The translations under genes and the position numbers were made by a program. Positions 24,301 through 35,997 of a DNA stretch of 64,000 bases are shown here, piece by piece. A model generated the notes under the pieces. That model worked only from the letters and a program-made list of their open reading frames with translations. It had not been told where the DNA came from and did no database searches. The stretch lies in NCBI RefSeq assembly GCF_035222375.1, contig NC_085891.1:2294001-2358000 (forward strand), in the 5' to 3' direction. This DNA is from Podospora pseudocomata. Its lineage: Eukaryota > Ascomycota > Sordariomycetes > Sordariales > Podosporaceae. Positions within the stretch are counted from its first letter, which is position 1. Each line of letters begins with the position of its first letter.

Positions 24301-25266
24301 AAACACAGAAAAAGGAGTGTAAATAAACTTTGGTTTCAAAAACACATAAAAAGCAAATAAACTCCACGCTTTCAAACACAAGACAAATAAAATCAAAAAC
24401 ATCTCATCAACCCATCCATGTAAGCTGTCGGTGTGTGTGTTCGTACGATATGTCCCGGTTCGGTTGTCCCCGATATTTGTTTTCCCCTCAACGACCATGA
24501 GAGGAAAGGTTTTAAATAGCAAAGAAAGAAAAATAAAAACACATCTGAAAGAGAAAAAAAACCACAGCAAAGTAATAACAAACATCATTTGGAAGCTAAC
24601 CAGCCATCAACGACACCCAGCCACTCTGACAAACATCATGTGTTGGGTGTTACTACTATGGCTCCTCCAAATGAGAAAAGCAAGCCCAAGCCCCATAACC
24701 CATAACCGCAAGCCCACGACACAAAAGTCGGCGTCGCATCCCACTTCCCATTCCGAAACCTAGGTACGTAAAGTACGAGGAAAGCAAAAGAAAAAGAAAA
24801 ACGTCATGTTGGGTATCCTTTTGTCCATGTCTATTCCCTGTAAATGTGTTGTTTGTGTGTTTCGGGAAGACTGACCGTAATTGCCGTATAAAGGTGGTGA
24901 GTGTATGCGGTATGCTCGGGTATGGAACGATGAAAAGAAAGCCCCCATTCGCCAATAGATCAAAAGGCAGAGATGAAACCCATTTGAGCAGATGGAACCC
25001 GTGGTGGCAATCCAAGGCGCGCTTTCCAGATATACAGAACCAAAACATGTTTTGGTGAAGAATTAAGAGTGCGGAGTAATCGAGGCGCCCGAGGTGTGCA
25101 ATGTAATGAGCAAAGTGCCTGTCCATGTGGGTAAAGGACCAAAATCTCAACGGAAAAGCGTAGGGCCCAAAAGGGCCGAAGATTAAATCGCAATATCGGT
25201 GAAAGGAAGGCAAGGCGAAGAGAAGCTTGGGGATAGACATGGCACTATGCCACCGGTAGAGAAGAG
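21388..25266. other. Intergenic between convergent forkhead and PUF genes
   Basis: About 3.9 kb with no supported gene. Plus-strand G runs follow the forkhead stop (for example 21536-21543 and 21655-21690, the latter arranged as a possible G-quadruplex). The rest is AT- and C/A-rich with a (GAT)n-(GTT)n microsatellite at 24113-24164. UGUANAUA-type words occur on the plus strand at 23015-23022, 23724-23731 and 24318-24325, but they lie 1.6-2.9 kb beyond the forkhead stop. Confidence 0.45.
24113..24164. repeat. (GAT)n-(GTT)n compound microsatellite
   Basis: Seven GAT copies run into an imperfect GTT/ATT array in the intergenic region downstream of the PUF gene. Confidence 0.85.
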
Positions 25267-28202
25267 TTAGACCTCGTCGGCCTGGTCCTGAATGTTGACC
25301 GTTGCGTCTGTCGCGGCAGGTTTGGCATCCGTCTGACCAATCGTCTCCTCGACGGCACTCTCGCTAGTGCTTGGCGGACTGCTTGAAGGGCTGTTCGGGC
25401 CCATCGTGAGGTTTGGAGTTGGCACCGCCGAGCTCACGTCGACGTGAAGGCCAGGAGAAGTCGGGGCCGTCGACGAAGGTGTGTAGCTGGTGATGGCGTT
25501 GTGCAAGCGATCAACTCCGGCAATTTGCTTGCCCGTGCACATCTTCTTGATGGATGCAAGAAGCGGTCTCACCTCATTGACCAGGACATCCCTATCCTGG
25601 CCTTGCAGCTCACTGAGGAGGGTTTCTAACTGGGGTTAGCTTTCTGAGTATCACAAGATATTCCGAGGGACTTACGGAGGACGTAGTTGCCGAACTGGTC
25701 CTTGGTCAAGGATACCAAGAAAGAGTTGCCATCATCTCCTCGGGACATGAAGCGGTCCCTGATGTCACGCTGTTGGTCAGCCGTACCATGCTTGATGCAC
25801 TTCTCCACGACGTTGGAGGCGAACTTGTGCTTGGAGAAGATGGGCAGCTGAGACATGACGAGGGCAACCATCTTGGAACGGTCATCGGGAGAGCCATCCG
25901 TGATGACATGCTGCGTCACATAGTTGCCATACTGGTCCATGATCAGCATCTGGGCGCAGCTGTGCAGCTCCTTCATGATGGACTGCTTGTCTGCCTCGTT
26001 CCCATGCTCAAGAGCACGCTGGATCACACGGCACCCATACGCATGTGACGACAGTTCGCTGACACGTCCCCTGAAGCAATCGAAAATGAAACCAATGTGT
26101 TGCCGAGGCACTGTCTGAATGATCTTCTGGATGACGTGGTTTCCGTTCTGGTCCTTCACGATTGTGAGAATCTCGGGCTCGAGTTCCTTGACCAACTCAG
26201 CCTGTTGCTCAACGAGCACGTGCGAAAGAGCCTATTGCTAGTCAGTGCATGAAAACAAAACAAGAAAGCCGAGAAGCTCACCTTCTGAACAACTCGGCAG
26301 GCGTACATCTGCATCGAGAGTTCAACAACCTTGCCCTTCATGGCTGCAGCAAGCACTTGCTTCTGGGCTTGATTCCCATGCTCAAAGAACTTTTGGATGA
26401 CATAGTTGCCAAACAGATCCTTCATCAGCACGATGGCATTGGGCTCAATCTCATGGAAGACCTGATTCTTGTCATCACTGTTGGCCGTCTCAAGCTTGTT
26501 CTGGATGAAGCGAGAGCCGTGCTGGTCACCACTGAACTCCACAATGAAGCCATAGATGTCCTTGAGCTCGAATCGCTTGCTGGACTTGTTCCCAGTCTTG
26601 AACTCCTCCAGCTTCAAGCTCCGCACTCCCCTGGCCGGGTCCCGGTCACTGCTTGGACGAACCGGCGGCACGCCGTTGTGAGCAAATGGATACTGTGGAA
26701 GTGGGTATCCCGGAAACTGCATTGGCTGTCTGCCATAGACAGCGTCATAGGGGCCTGGTGCGTACTGTGGGAAGTTGTAATACCCATTCTGGTAGTAGGG
26801 TGACTGCGGTGGGAAATGGGACAAGCTGCGCCGGTCCGCTTCAGGCCCCGATCGAAGGTCGCGTGACACCGGTCTTGACCATGAATCGATGGCGGGTGTG
26901 AAGCTTCGTGGGCTGTTCAACCCCACGCCAGTCGCACCAGCACGGTACGTGCTACCGGCAGGCGAGCTGTGATCAACTCCAGAGCCCCGCCTGTCCAGGG
27001 AGATGCTGTTGGAGTAGCTATCCCGCGAGTGTCCAGCCTGGTACCCTTGACCATGATCCCATGGCTGGGAGCCTGGATTAAGCTGGAAATCCTGCGAGCC
27101 GTTACCGAATGACTGCAGATTTCCCAAAGCGTTGGAGCCTCCATTGAGACCAGAACCAATGGCCATGCGTCCCAACCGCTCTGGGAGATCATCATCGGGA
27201 ATTTGCTGCCCCATGTTGTTGTGGTCGTAACTTCTTGGGTTCTGGCCATGGAAGGACCCGGTTGGCCCGTTCAAAGAGGGACGTTGGGAGTGAATCGAAG
27301 TGTGAGGTGTGCCGAAGGGATAGTCGGCATACGGGGCCCCCTGGCCGTGCAAATCATTGTCTGACTGGCCAGAAGTGGAAAGGTGATCCCGCGAGTGCCC
27401 ATTTCCCAAGAATGACTGGTCTTGCATAGATCGGGAAGCTGGGTACCTGCCGACAGGCTGTTCAGGTTCGCCATTCAGGTTGCTGAAAGAGTTGTCCTTG
27501 TCATCAGTGAAGTCAGCATACTGAGACGTATACTTGGGAAAGCCATTCTTGGCATCCTTTGAGCCACCCAAGGCACGTTGTGTCATTGTCTGTGACCCCG
27601 AATAGTAAGGGATGCTGCCTGACATGTCATGAAGCTGGACCTCTGAGCGTGTTCGGTTCGGAGATGTCTGACCGGACACGTTGCGGTTCTGGGAGTTATC
27701 GTTTGAGTTCCAAGGGCCTCCGGGCCTGCCCCATGGATCGATTTCCGATGCGGATGCCAGCGCACCGGACCCCGAGGGGGTAGCAAATCCGTCGTTAGAA
27801 TCTCCACCGCATGTTAGTTAAGCCTTCTAACGGAGAGCCTGACTGGAAAAACATACCTCTGGCGCCCACAGCCTCCCTGCTCTTCACAAAGCTGTTGCCA
27901 ATGGTGTTGGTGTTGGACCAGATGCTGGTGCCGCTTCCCCAGGTATTTGGCGCCGGGAATGTGTTTGTGATGGGCTGGGAGCTCTTCTCAATACCGTTTG
28001 CGCCGTTGCCTGTGGAGCTTGGGGCAAGGTTCGGGAACCTGCTTGGTCGAGTCTAGAAGATCAGTCAGAACGTCAGTACCAGATTCGGGCAGCCATATCC
28101 TTCAAAGGCAGGAGCGAATGCGTCTCTCGTATATGGGAAGCAACTTACCGTGCCTGCCATGGTTGTGCCGTTGGTGGATCGCTGTGTGCTAGAAGACGTC
28201 AT
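25267..28202 (-). CDS. PUF3: Pumilio-family (Puf3-type) RNA-binding protein
   Basis: Binds 3' UTR elements and controls mRNA stability and translation; yeast Puf3 acts on mRNAs of mitochondrial proteins. Exons 28149-28202, 27857-28052, 26282-27801, 25676-26231 and 25267-25625 give 894 residues. The N-terminal half is low-complexity (Ser, Gly, Asn, Pro, Tyr). Then come eight PUF repeats whose base-contact motifs, in order, are GSRFIQ, GNYVIQ, ACRVVQ, GNHVIQ, GCRVIQ, GNYVTQ, ASNVVE and GNYVLQ. With the known PUF code, read from repeat 8 to 1, these specify 5'-UGUAUAUA-3', the Puf3-type site UGUANAUA. A Ser/Thr/Pro-rich tail follows the repeats. The start used is the first ATG ([18 protein letters not shown]); the second ATG is 14 codons on and equally possible. 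Two introns interrupt the repeat domain. Confidence 0.94.
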
Positions 28203-28598
28203 TGCAACCTCAGGGTAAGAGAGGTGGAGATGGCTTTTATGGATTCGCAGAAGAGCCGTATTCCCAGTGAATACAGGATCCGCCCGTGATAAGGGAAGCT
28301 TGACGGTCGTGGAGCCGTCGTGGTGGCTGCGGGGAAGTCGGCGCCTTTATACGGGGCGCAAACGAGTGGAAGCCTGCCCACACAGGTCCGTGGCACTCGA
28401 GCGATTGGGGGTCCGAAAGGATAGTGGGCTGTTGCCGATAGCCTCGAATGCAGTAGAAGTGATGCAGCAGCAGAGGATGCCGAGAGAAAAACGCAAAAGG
28501 CTATGTGCGCCGTCTATAGATCATGGATATACACCGTGGGTATCTCGATAAGAAAGTCGCAGTAGACACCAGAGAGGTTGAGCTTCAGAGGCAGGAGC

Positions 28599-28626
28599 GT
28601 CAGTCAGTCAGTCAGTCAGTCAGTCA
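28599..28626. repeat. (GTCA)7 microsatellite
   Basis: Seven exact tetranucleotide copies about 400 bases upstream of the PUF start codon. Confidence 0.95.
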
Positions 28627-29974
28627 GCCAGCGCAAGAGGCATCAGAAGTGGGAAGCAGCTGGAAAAAAGGGCAAGTGGGGGCAGGGTCGGAGAAGTTGT
28701 AAGGCTGATGATGATGGGTTACCACACACACAGCCCACTCGCACCCACCCAAGCAAGCACGGCAAAGCTTCAGGTAATTGTATAATTGTCCACCTGAAGC
28801 CGGAGCCGAGAGGCCAAGGGAACGGCGAGGACAAAAGGTAAAGAGCAGGAGAACCTGAGCTGGCGGCGAATTGTACTGTGTTGCAGACGGGTGTGCAACA
28901 TGCAAGCACTTACCGCACGTTATTAATTGGCTTCTCTAGCCCGCCGATACACGTCCTCTCTCCCTCACAAGCTCTCTCGGGTTGCGCGGGGACGGGGGCA
29001 GCCTGTGCTGTCGTTTATGCACCGGATTCCGGCGGCCAGCGAATAGGTGCTGTTGCGGCCGTCGTCGGTCATATGTGTGTGTACGGAAGACGGGACGGTG
29101 GGTGGGCGGTCGCTCGCTCGCTCGAAACTATCTGATTGTCTTGGTATCCGGAGTTGTGGGTAGGTAGGTAGTTAAAGCTACCGTAGGTATTCGGGAGGAG
29201 GAGGAATGGCCAGGTTAGGTTAGGTTAGGCTAGGCAAGGTAAAGCAGGTCGGCAGGACGAGGCAGAGGGTGAGGCGAGTTTGCGAGTTTGCGAGTTAACG
29301 GGGGAAGAGTCGAGGAGGCTGCTCTGCTAAGAAGTAGTAAAGTGAATGGCGGTGTTTTGGACTTGTGTGGTCGAAGAATGGATGCGATGGTGCTCGGTGG
29401 AATGTAGCCAGACCCAGGGATGGCTCTGGTGCGGAGGATGGGCGAGCCACGGGCAGAAGCCAAAAGCGGGTCGGGGAGGGGCCCTGCTTTTGCTGCTTGG
29501 TGCCAGGTGCTGGGGATGAGATGGAGATGGGGATTCGCGACGGGGGTTGGAGGGATTGGCCTTGATGCGCGGCGTTGAGACGAAAGGAGAACGGGCGGAC
29601 AGGGCTCCAGTGCAGGGCTTGCAGGGCAGTTTTGGCGGTTTTGCGGGTGTTGCGCAGGAGAAGCTCCCAGCTACGACAAGGGAGGAGTGGAGAACGCTAA
29701 GATCTTAGCGGAGTCGAGTCAACCCTGTGGCTCCTTTTTTTAGGGCGCTACCGACCACCCGACGGCAGGGGAGGGGTCCAGTCTTTTTTTTTTTTGACGT
29801 CGCTCGTTGCTCCTGTTGCTCTCTGTTGCTGCAGGTCGCGATGCACGCGATCAACTTCAGACGGTTATTATTTCATGGTGGTCTATTGGGGGTTGGGTGT
29901 GATATGCCAGCTGCTTCGTGTAGATAGAGATGGGAGCGTCAATCTACCTATCTTATCAAAAGGTCAAAGAGAGC

Positions 29975-30028
29975 TATCCATATCCATATCCATATCCATA
30001 TCCATATCCATATCCATATCCATATCCA
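29975..30028. repeat. (TATCCA)9 hexanucleotide tandem repeat
   Basis: Nine exact copies of a 6-bp unit in the gene-free region. It is not a telomeric unit. Confidence 0.95.
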
Positions 30029-33000
30029 CACCATTACGTAGACGTCCTCTAGACGGGACCTCAAAAGTTGCTCTACGTCGTCGATCGTTGCCCCCACCCG
30101 CGATTAGGTAGAGATAGTTTTAGATACACGGTCCCCACTCAAGACCGGTGGAGCCCTACCTACAAGCGACCAGCTGTTATACCTGACTCCCGAACCGGAG
30201 CTTGAAAAGGGCACCGTGTGCCTCACTAGCCCAAGGACTCGTCAGTCGAGGCTCCAAGGGCACAGCAATAGCTGATGGGTGGCATCGGACCAGAAGCGTG
30301 TTTCGGCAGCGTGGTCAGCGCCGTTTCCAAGGTCGCCAACAAGGCCTTTCTCTTTCTTTCTCTGTCTCCAGAAATGCGAGCGGCAAACCGTGTGAGAGGG
30401 GAAGTGGAGGAGTAGAGAGGGGCCTTTTCCGGGGATGGAAGGGCACCTATCCGGGGCCGCTCACCAGCGCACCTCAGTCCCTCAGTCCTTCGAGGTAGCA
30501 TGACGACGGCGATGTGCTAGTGGCTGTGTGAATGTATCGCCGGTGCAACCGGGGCCTTGAGGGTGTTTTTCTTGAGCACTTTTTCTTTTGCTTCTTTTTT
30601 CTCTCTTGTTGTCTATTTTCCTTTCTGTTGGCTCGATGGTTGCCTCATGCCCTACACTATATCATAGCAATTAATTGTCTAGGCCTTCTTGGGCAGTTGG
30701 CACCGTGTGCACAAGCCACTTTGCGGACTGTGTGTTCCAATCAGCGGCATCGAACACATGCACCGAGCGCCCAGCAGATGCTCCCTCGGTGCCGTGCCTC
30801 CTCCCACTGTTGGCTTTCCCTTTTCCATGCCAAAGTCCAATCGTCTTCCGGCCGAGATTTGATGCCACACGATGGGCGATCCGCAAGGCCGCTGATCTCG
30901 CGGCCGAGTCCCTCGTTAACTAACGCCCTTCTTTGTTTTACTCAGGCCTCTCTGCGTTGTTAGCTCGAATCTCGAACACTCTTGATGAGGCCCTCAGAGC
31001 CAATACGTTTCGAAACGCCCCGTTCTCGGCCACAAAGCAATTGTTGAAAAGTCGGCCGTTTCGGACAAATAGACAATGGGGGGCGACCGAACCCTGGCCT
31101 GACTGAACGCTGCCAACTTGACCTCCTGGTTCAGAGACAAAATTCGTACGCCGTGGTGCACCGTTCCACTTGGGGCCATGTGCGGAATGCTTGTGCTTGT
31201 CTGGCGTCATTTGTCACTAGCAAACAGTCTCTTGCGCGTGCATATGCTGGCTGTCTCCATTTTGGTTAACGGATATTAAGGGGGTAAGAGAGGGTTCGCC
31301 ACAAAAACCGGCCGTGGTCACGAATGGCACCATCGTGGGATGCAGGGACACAGTGTTCACCCAAAAGCACACCCTTGGCGCTTTCACCGGTATGGATGCG
31401 ACAAGGGAATGGCAATGTGCAGAATATTGCACCGGTCTGATAAACAGAATCTCGATAGCTTCGAGGTAAGGGATGCTGTCTGTATATCAAGCTCCTCTGC
31501 CCTCGTGGAATGCCTTCATCTCCGTTGTCATCGACGGGCCGAGAAGCACGAACGAGATCACCGCCCAGTGTCTCGCTGCTTCCCGCCCGCAAACTTCTCC
31601 CCTGACTGGCCCAGCTCGATGGCGATGCGCCTCCCAGCAGCCGGATCCGGGGAAGACCAGACGAGCTTGGTGCTCCCGCCTTGTCATACCTACCCGATCC
31701 AGTGGCAGGCCATCCGTGTGTATAAATGTGCGCCATCTGTGACCCTTCCAAACAAGCAAGCGCCAGTACACATCTTGTCACACACTCCAACCTCTCCCTC
31801 TTTGCCCCAGGCGTGCTTCTCTTGGGTTCCTTCTCGGGAGAGGCATGCGACCCTCTTCCTTTTGGGGTTTATGCTGAAAGGTGTGTATGTGTTGTTAAGT
31901 TTGTTGGGTTTGGCCCCCAAGGCCCCATGTTCAGCCGACCACTCGGGGCCTCTTACCCGGCCGCCGTTGATGGCCTTTGTTTCAGAAAAGGGGGAAACAA
32001 TTGCGGCTGCCGGCAGCACGCAGGAAATAGAACAATCTAGCGTGTACGTTCCGTGGAACGACCATCTGTTGACTGAGATGCTCGGGTAGCTGACTCATTT
32101 GACAGGCAAGACGTCGCAGTGAAAGCCGCAGGGCCCCCAGCGCTGGCCATGTGCGGCCGGACTGCCGTGCAGTTGTTTGTTTCCACTCTGGAAAAGCGCC
32201 CGATGTCCGGCACCGAACCCGTATCTTCCCCAGCCTCCTGCCCGGTGCCGGTCTTGGCCATTATCAGCAAGCCGACATCTGCCAGCATGCAGAGTCTGCT
32301 GGCATCTCCCAACCGCACCACCCGTCGCCGTCCTGACCTTTTCATCGCTGTAACCATGCTTAGCTGGCTTCCAGGTTCTCCTAATTAGATGGTTGAACAA
32401 TGTCAGTCTGAGACATCGGTAGCACGTTTTTGTTTTGCTGGCTTTGCCAAACACCCTTCATCTAGCAATATGGCTCGACGCGCTCGTGTGCCATAACACA
32501 AGACAGACCTGCTTCGCTGGCAGGTTGCCACAGGTTGTGCTCGGGTCTGAGAGCCGGTATCACGGCTCCCTGCATCGCCAGCAACCAAGAGGGAGGTCTG
32601 GCCGGGTGAGAACGTCATCTACCCGGGTATAATGGTCCTCGACGTGCCCGCTGGCTGGGCTCTGTTGCTTCCAGTTGGGTATTTCTATCCATGGGCCATC
32701 GCCAAGACACCCATCGACGGTATGCTTCCACGTTTCCCGCAGCAGCACAATATCGTCCAATTGTCATATCCTCAAGTTCCTTTGGGATTGTGCATGCAGT
32801 GTCCGATAGGTTGATATCACGGGAATGTTTCACACCTCGTTGACGACTTGCAGTTTCACCGCCCTTTGGGAAATTATCTGACATCAACAGATTGCTCGAG
32901 ATCGGAAGCAAGGTTGTCGAAAGACTTCTGGGTCGCCCGACGACTGTCTTTTCTTTCTTGGGAACCGAACTTGACATCCTGTGTGGGAGAGCCTTCATGT

Positions 33001-34184
33001 AGCTTGGTAAGTGGTAAGTCATGATTATGGCAGATGGCCCTATATATGCTGAGATTAGGTTGATGAACATTCGCTTACTATGCATTAGATACTGATCAGT
33101 GAGCACATCTTGAAGGCACCTACACCAGCCTGAATGGTGTTCCGGAACCATGTGACATATTCATGTCACTTCGAGATCACCGTGGCGTCATATCACAGTT
33201 CCGATCTTTCTGAGCTGTTCACAGCACCTTGGCAAGGTGTGAGGTTGCCGCCGAGGGAAGTCAGCCTGGCGATAGGGGTGTGCTCCTGGTGAGGTAGCAT
33301 TGTCGAAGAGGCGCCAAACTTTGGTCCGGGCTGTCAGGGAGAAGAGCCGGGTTGGCGACAGCGAGGTGGAGAGGGTGTCGGGTTCTAGAACCTTTCATAC
33401 ATGTATGTAAGAGATTGGCCGGTTGTCGGCTGCCGGCAACACCGTGGCCCGTTGGATGGTGATAATCAAGGCATTGTTTTGATAATCTCTCATCTCGAAA
33501 TGGCTGAGGTGAAGATCGTGTTTGCACCAACATGAACTGTCAACCCCACACAATTTCACCGGCGCACCCACCTCCAGCACGACGTTTCCGCACCTTTTCA
33601 GCGAACCGCTTAGCAGGGGTATGGCGCTTCCAAGATTGGGCCCACCGGATACGAGACACATTATTGGTGCGTACCTGATTACGGTGGAGTCCTCGTGAGT
33701 GGTTCATCCCAATCGGGACATGGCGTTGATTTCGCTAGCGCTCGCTACATCCCCTGAAGGCAGTGCTGACCGCAACTACTTGTGCCAGGCCTCGCGCCTT
33801 GCCTGGCCCTCTCGTCCATCTCCTCTTTTTCCTTCATCGTCGACGTCAAAGCTTGGGGACTGCTTCACACAGTCGTTCTTTCGATCACTCTCTTTTCCAC
33901 CACTCCTCCCGCCCTCAGGGAAACCCTATTGGTATCGGCTTCATTCTTTCAGCCGTTCCGTCCAGTCATTTTTGTTGATGCAGTCCCTGTGACACAACAC
34001 GAGGAAGTAGAGTAAAAGTAATTACACGCGCGGTTGTGAGTTGAAGTTGATCTACTTGATATGTATCTACAACACCGCTAATAATCTTTCTCTACAGCTC
34101 CCGGCAGCTCGTATATACCGACCGCCATTTACATTCCTTACGTCTGGCTTTAGGTCTCACAACACCACCACCACAACCACCACA

Positions 34185-34721
34185 ATGGACTCATTCACAC
34201 ACATCGTCCGCCGGGGCCTCGACACCGGCGACAACGAGACAACCGTCGATATCCTCATCGCACTTCTCGCTCTTACTTTCTGCGGCTTGCTGGCTTTCTC
34301 CCTTTTGGTGCTGATGCGGAGGATGCGGAGGCAGAAGCAGATGTTGGACGAGACCCTCCCCCAATACCATGATGTCAAGAAGTCGGGCAACCACAGACGT
34401 CTCACCATCGAAACCGGCAACGGCCGACAAAGCGTCATCGTCTTCAACAATGGCGCCTCGCCCATGCTTGCCAACCCCCGATCGCCTCCCCACTCCCCCG
34501 ACAACGTTCCCCAGATTCACATCACCTTCCCGGACGAGCAGGACGACCAAGGCAGGCCAAAGAGCGGCCGTGTTGTTGTCGTCCGTGTTGGCGAGACCAC
34601 CGTTGGCCTCGAGCCCCTCAACGACGAGCAACTCCCCGCCTATGAGAAGGAAAGCAGCACGCAGTTCTACTCGGTGGACATTGAGAAGATTGGCGGACTC
34701 AAGGAGAAGGAGTTCCGCTAA
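34185..34721 (+). CDS. Small single-pass membrane protein, unknown function
   Basis: Single exon of 178 residues. I do not recognise the family. Residues about 21-45 form one strongly hydrophobic segment (DILIALLALTFCGLLAFSLL) followed by a basic stretch RRMRRQK, so the short acidic N-terminus probably faces outward or into the lumen and the C-terminal 130 residues face the cytosol. The cytosolic part has a PQYHDV and a LPAYEKE motif; such PxY-type motifs can be recognised by WW-domain or Rsp5-type ubiquitin ligases. Regular codon use, an ATG with favourable context (CACAATGG) and the non-random composition support a real gene. It stands alone after a long gene-free region. Confidence 0.7.
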   Translation: MDSFTHIVRRGLDTGDNETTVDILIALLALTFCGLLAFSLLVLMRRMRRQKQMLDETLPQYHDVKKSGNHRRLTIETGNGRQSVIVFNNGASPMLANPRSPPHSPDNVPQIHITFPDEQDDQGRPKSGRVVVVRVGETTVGLEPLNDEQLPAYEKESSTQFYSVDIEKIGGLKEKEFR

Positions 34722-35997
34722 ACTACAACATGTTACCACTCAAACAATGGGAACCAACAACAAACATGAAGGCTCATTCGCGCACACAAACGACGAGCCG
34801 GACTTTTTAATGATTTGATGGGCGACTGGAGTTTGTGAGAAAAACGGGACCGGGCACGAAAATTATACCATACATACCTTCCTTCTGCAGAAAACACCGG
34901 CCTTGCTGTTTTCTTCCACTTGTCTATTTATTCAATTCGAGGGTCTCTGAGGGCACCCAGCTTCCAAACACTTTCGACACAATTCAGCTTGGAGAGGATA
35001 ACCTGATGCGCGCAGGCTGGCTTAACGGGAGCATGGGGGGAGCACACCAGATGTGCCCGCTATATAGATAGATGCTATGATGGTGCCAACGGGTAGCAAC
35101 CGCGTACATTCACACACACACACACATTATGGAGTACTCTTTTTTTTTCAATGTTTTTCGGTGGGAGGATCAACGTACATACTTGGGGTGCATTGCTGAT
35201 CGGGCAGCGTTTCGATGGCGGGTTTGTGGCATTTCTCTAACCGTCATCTCGGACATTCTAGTATTGTATAATTAAATATACGATGCCTGCCGCGAGGCGG
35301 GCGTTTTTGAACGGTCTCGCAACTGTCCATGATCGACCGTTTGTGGGATGCTGGTATGGGGCCGAGCATCCCCCGACGGTTTTTTTTGTTTTGACGTTTC
35401 TCGCTTGTTGCTTTGCTTTCCAGGTTTCCATGCTTGCCGAAAGGAAGTGTTGTTTCCTTCCGAGGCGAGATGATGATCATAATTCTCCTATTGGATTGGT
35501 CTAGATGCTAATTCAGGAGGTGGCATGTGTAAATCAAGGGTTAGGGTAGTTGCGCCAACAAATGACGACGGCCTGAGGATTTGCTGGGAGACAAGGGGAG
35601 GAGGAGCTGCCAAACAAAGCTGTGGAGATGGTTTTGCTTTCTGGAAGCTCCAAAAATCAACAGCTTGCCAGTTGGCATTTCGTCGCCGTTCAAATGGCGC
35701 ATTCTTCTTACCTGTCTCGTTGAACAAAAGTTCCATATCCTCTCGCCTTGTCGACGGCCTTTTTCTTTGGCTCTACTCTTTTTTGTTGTAATAACCTTGA
35801 TACGTGGGAGATCTCACCCGTTCTTTATCTTTGAACCTATTTTCTTTTGCTTCTTCAACTCTTCGCAATTCGACATCCAATCGTATAACCCACCCATCAC
35901 CCCTTAATCGCATTCTGTCAGATCTCTTACCCCTGACGACAACCCCACGACGACATCGACACGCGCGCGCGCGAAAGCGCCACCATAACCCTTCATA
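34722..35997. other. Intergenic / promoter of GPI13
   Basis: Contains an AC-dinucleotide run near 35112-35126. The last 200 bases before the GPI13 ATG are C/T- and CGAC-rich, as for a 5' UTR. No gene is supported. Confidence 0.45.

Larger units (their letters stand above)
28203..34184. other. Six-kilobase region without a supported gene
   Basis: Lies between the divergent PUF and small membrane protein genes. The first few hundred bases are presumably the PUF 5' leader and promoter. It contains (GTCA)7 at 28599-28626, a run of GGTTA near 29213-29232 and nine TATCCA copies at 29975-30028. The largest open frames (249 codons at 31340-32089 plus; 178 codons at 32615-33151 minus) have no recognisable domain, signal or splice structure. 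Base composition is balanced, with no obvious AT-rich RIP signature. Confidence 0.45.

Noticed and set aside
29213-29232. Interstitial telomere-like repeat (GGTTA units)
   Set aside because: Only three to four TTAGG copies, not the fungal TTAGGG unit, and no sign of a chromosome end or fusion.
31340-32089. 249-codon plus-strand open frame in the gene-free block
   Set aside because: No domain, signal peptide, sensible composition or codon bias; likely chance. Transcript data would change this.
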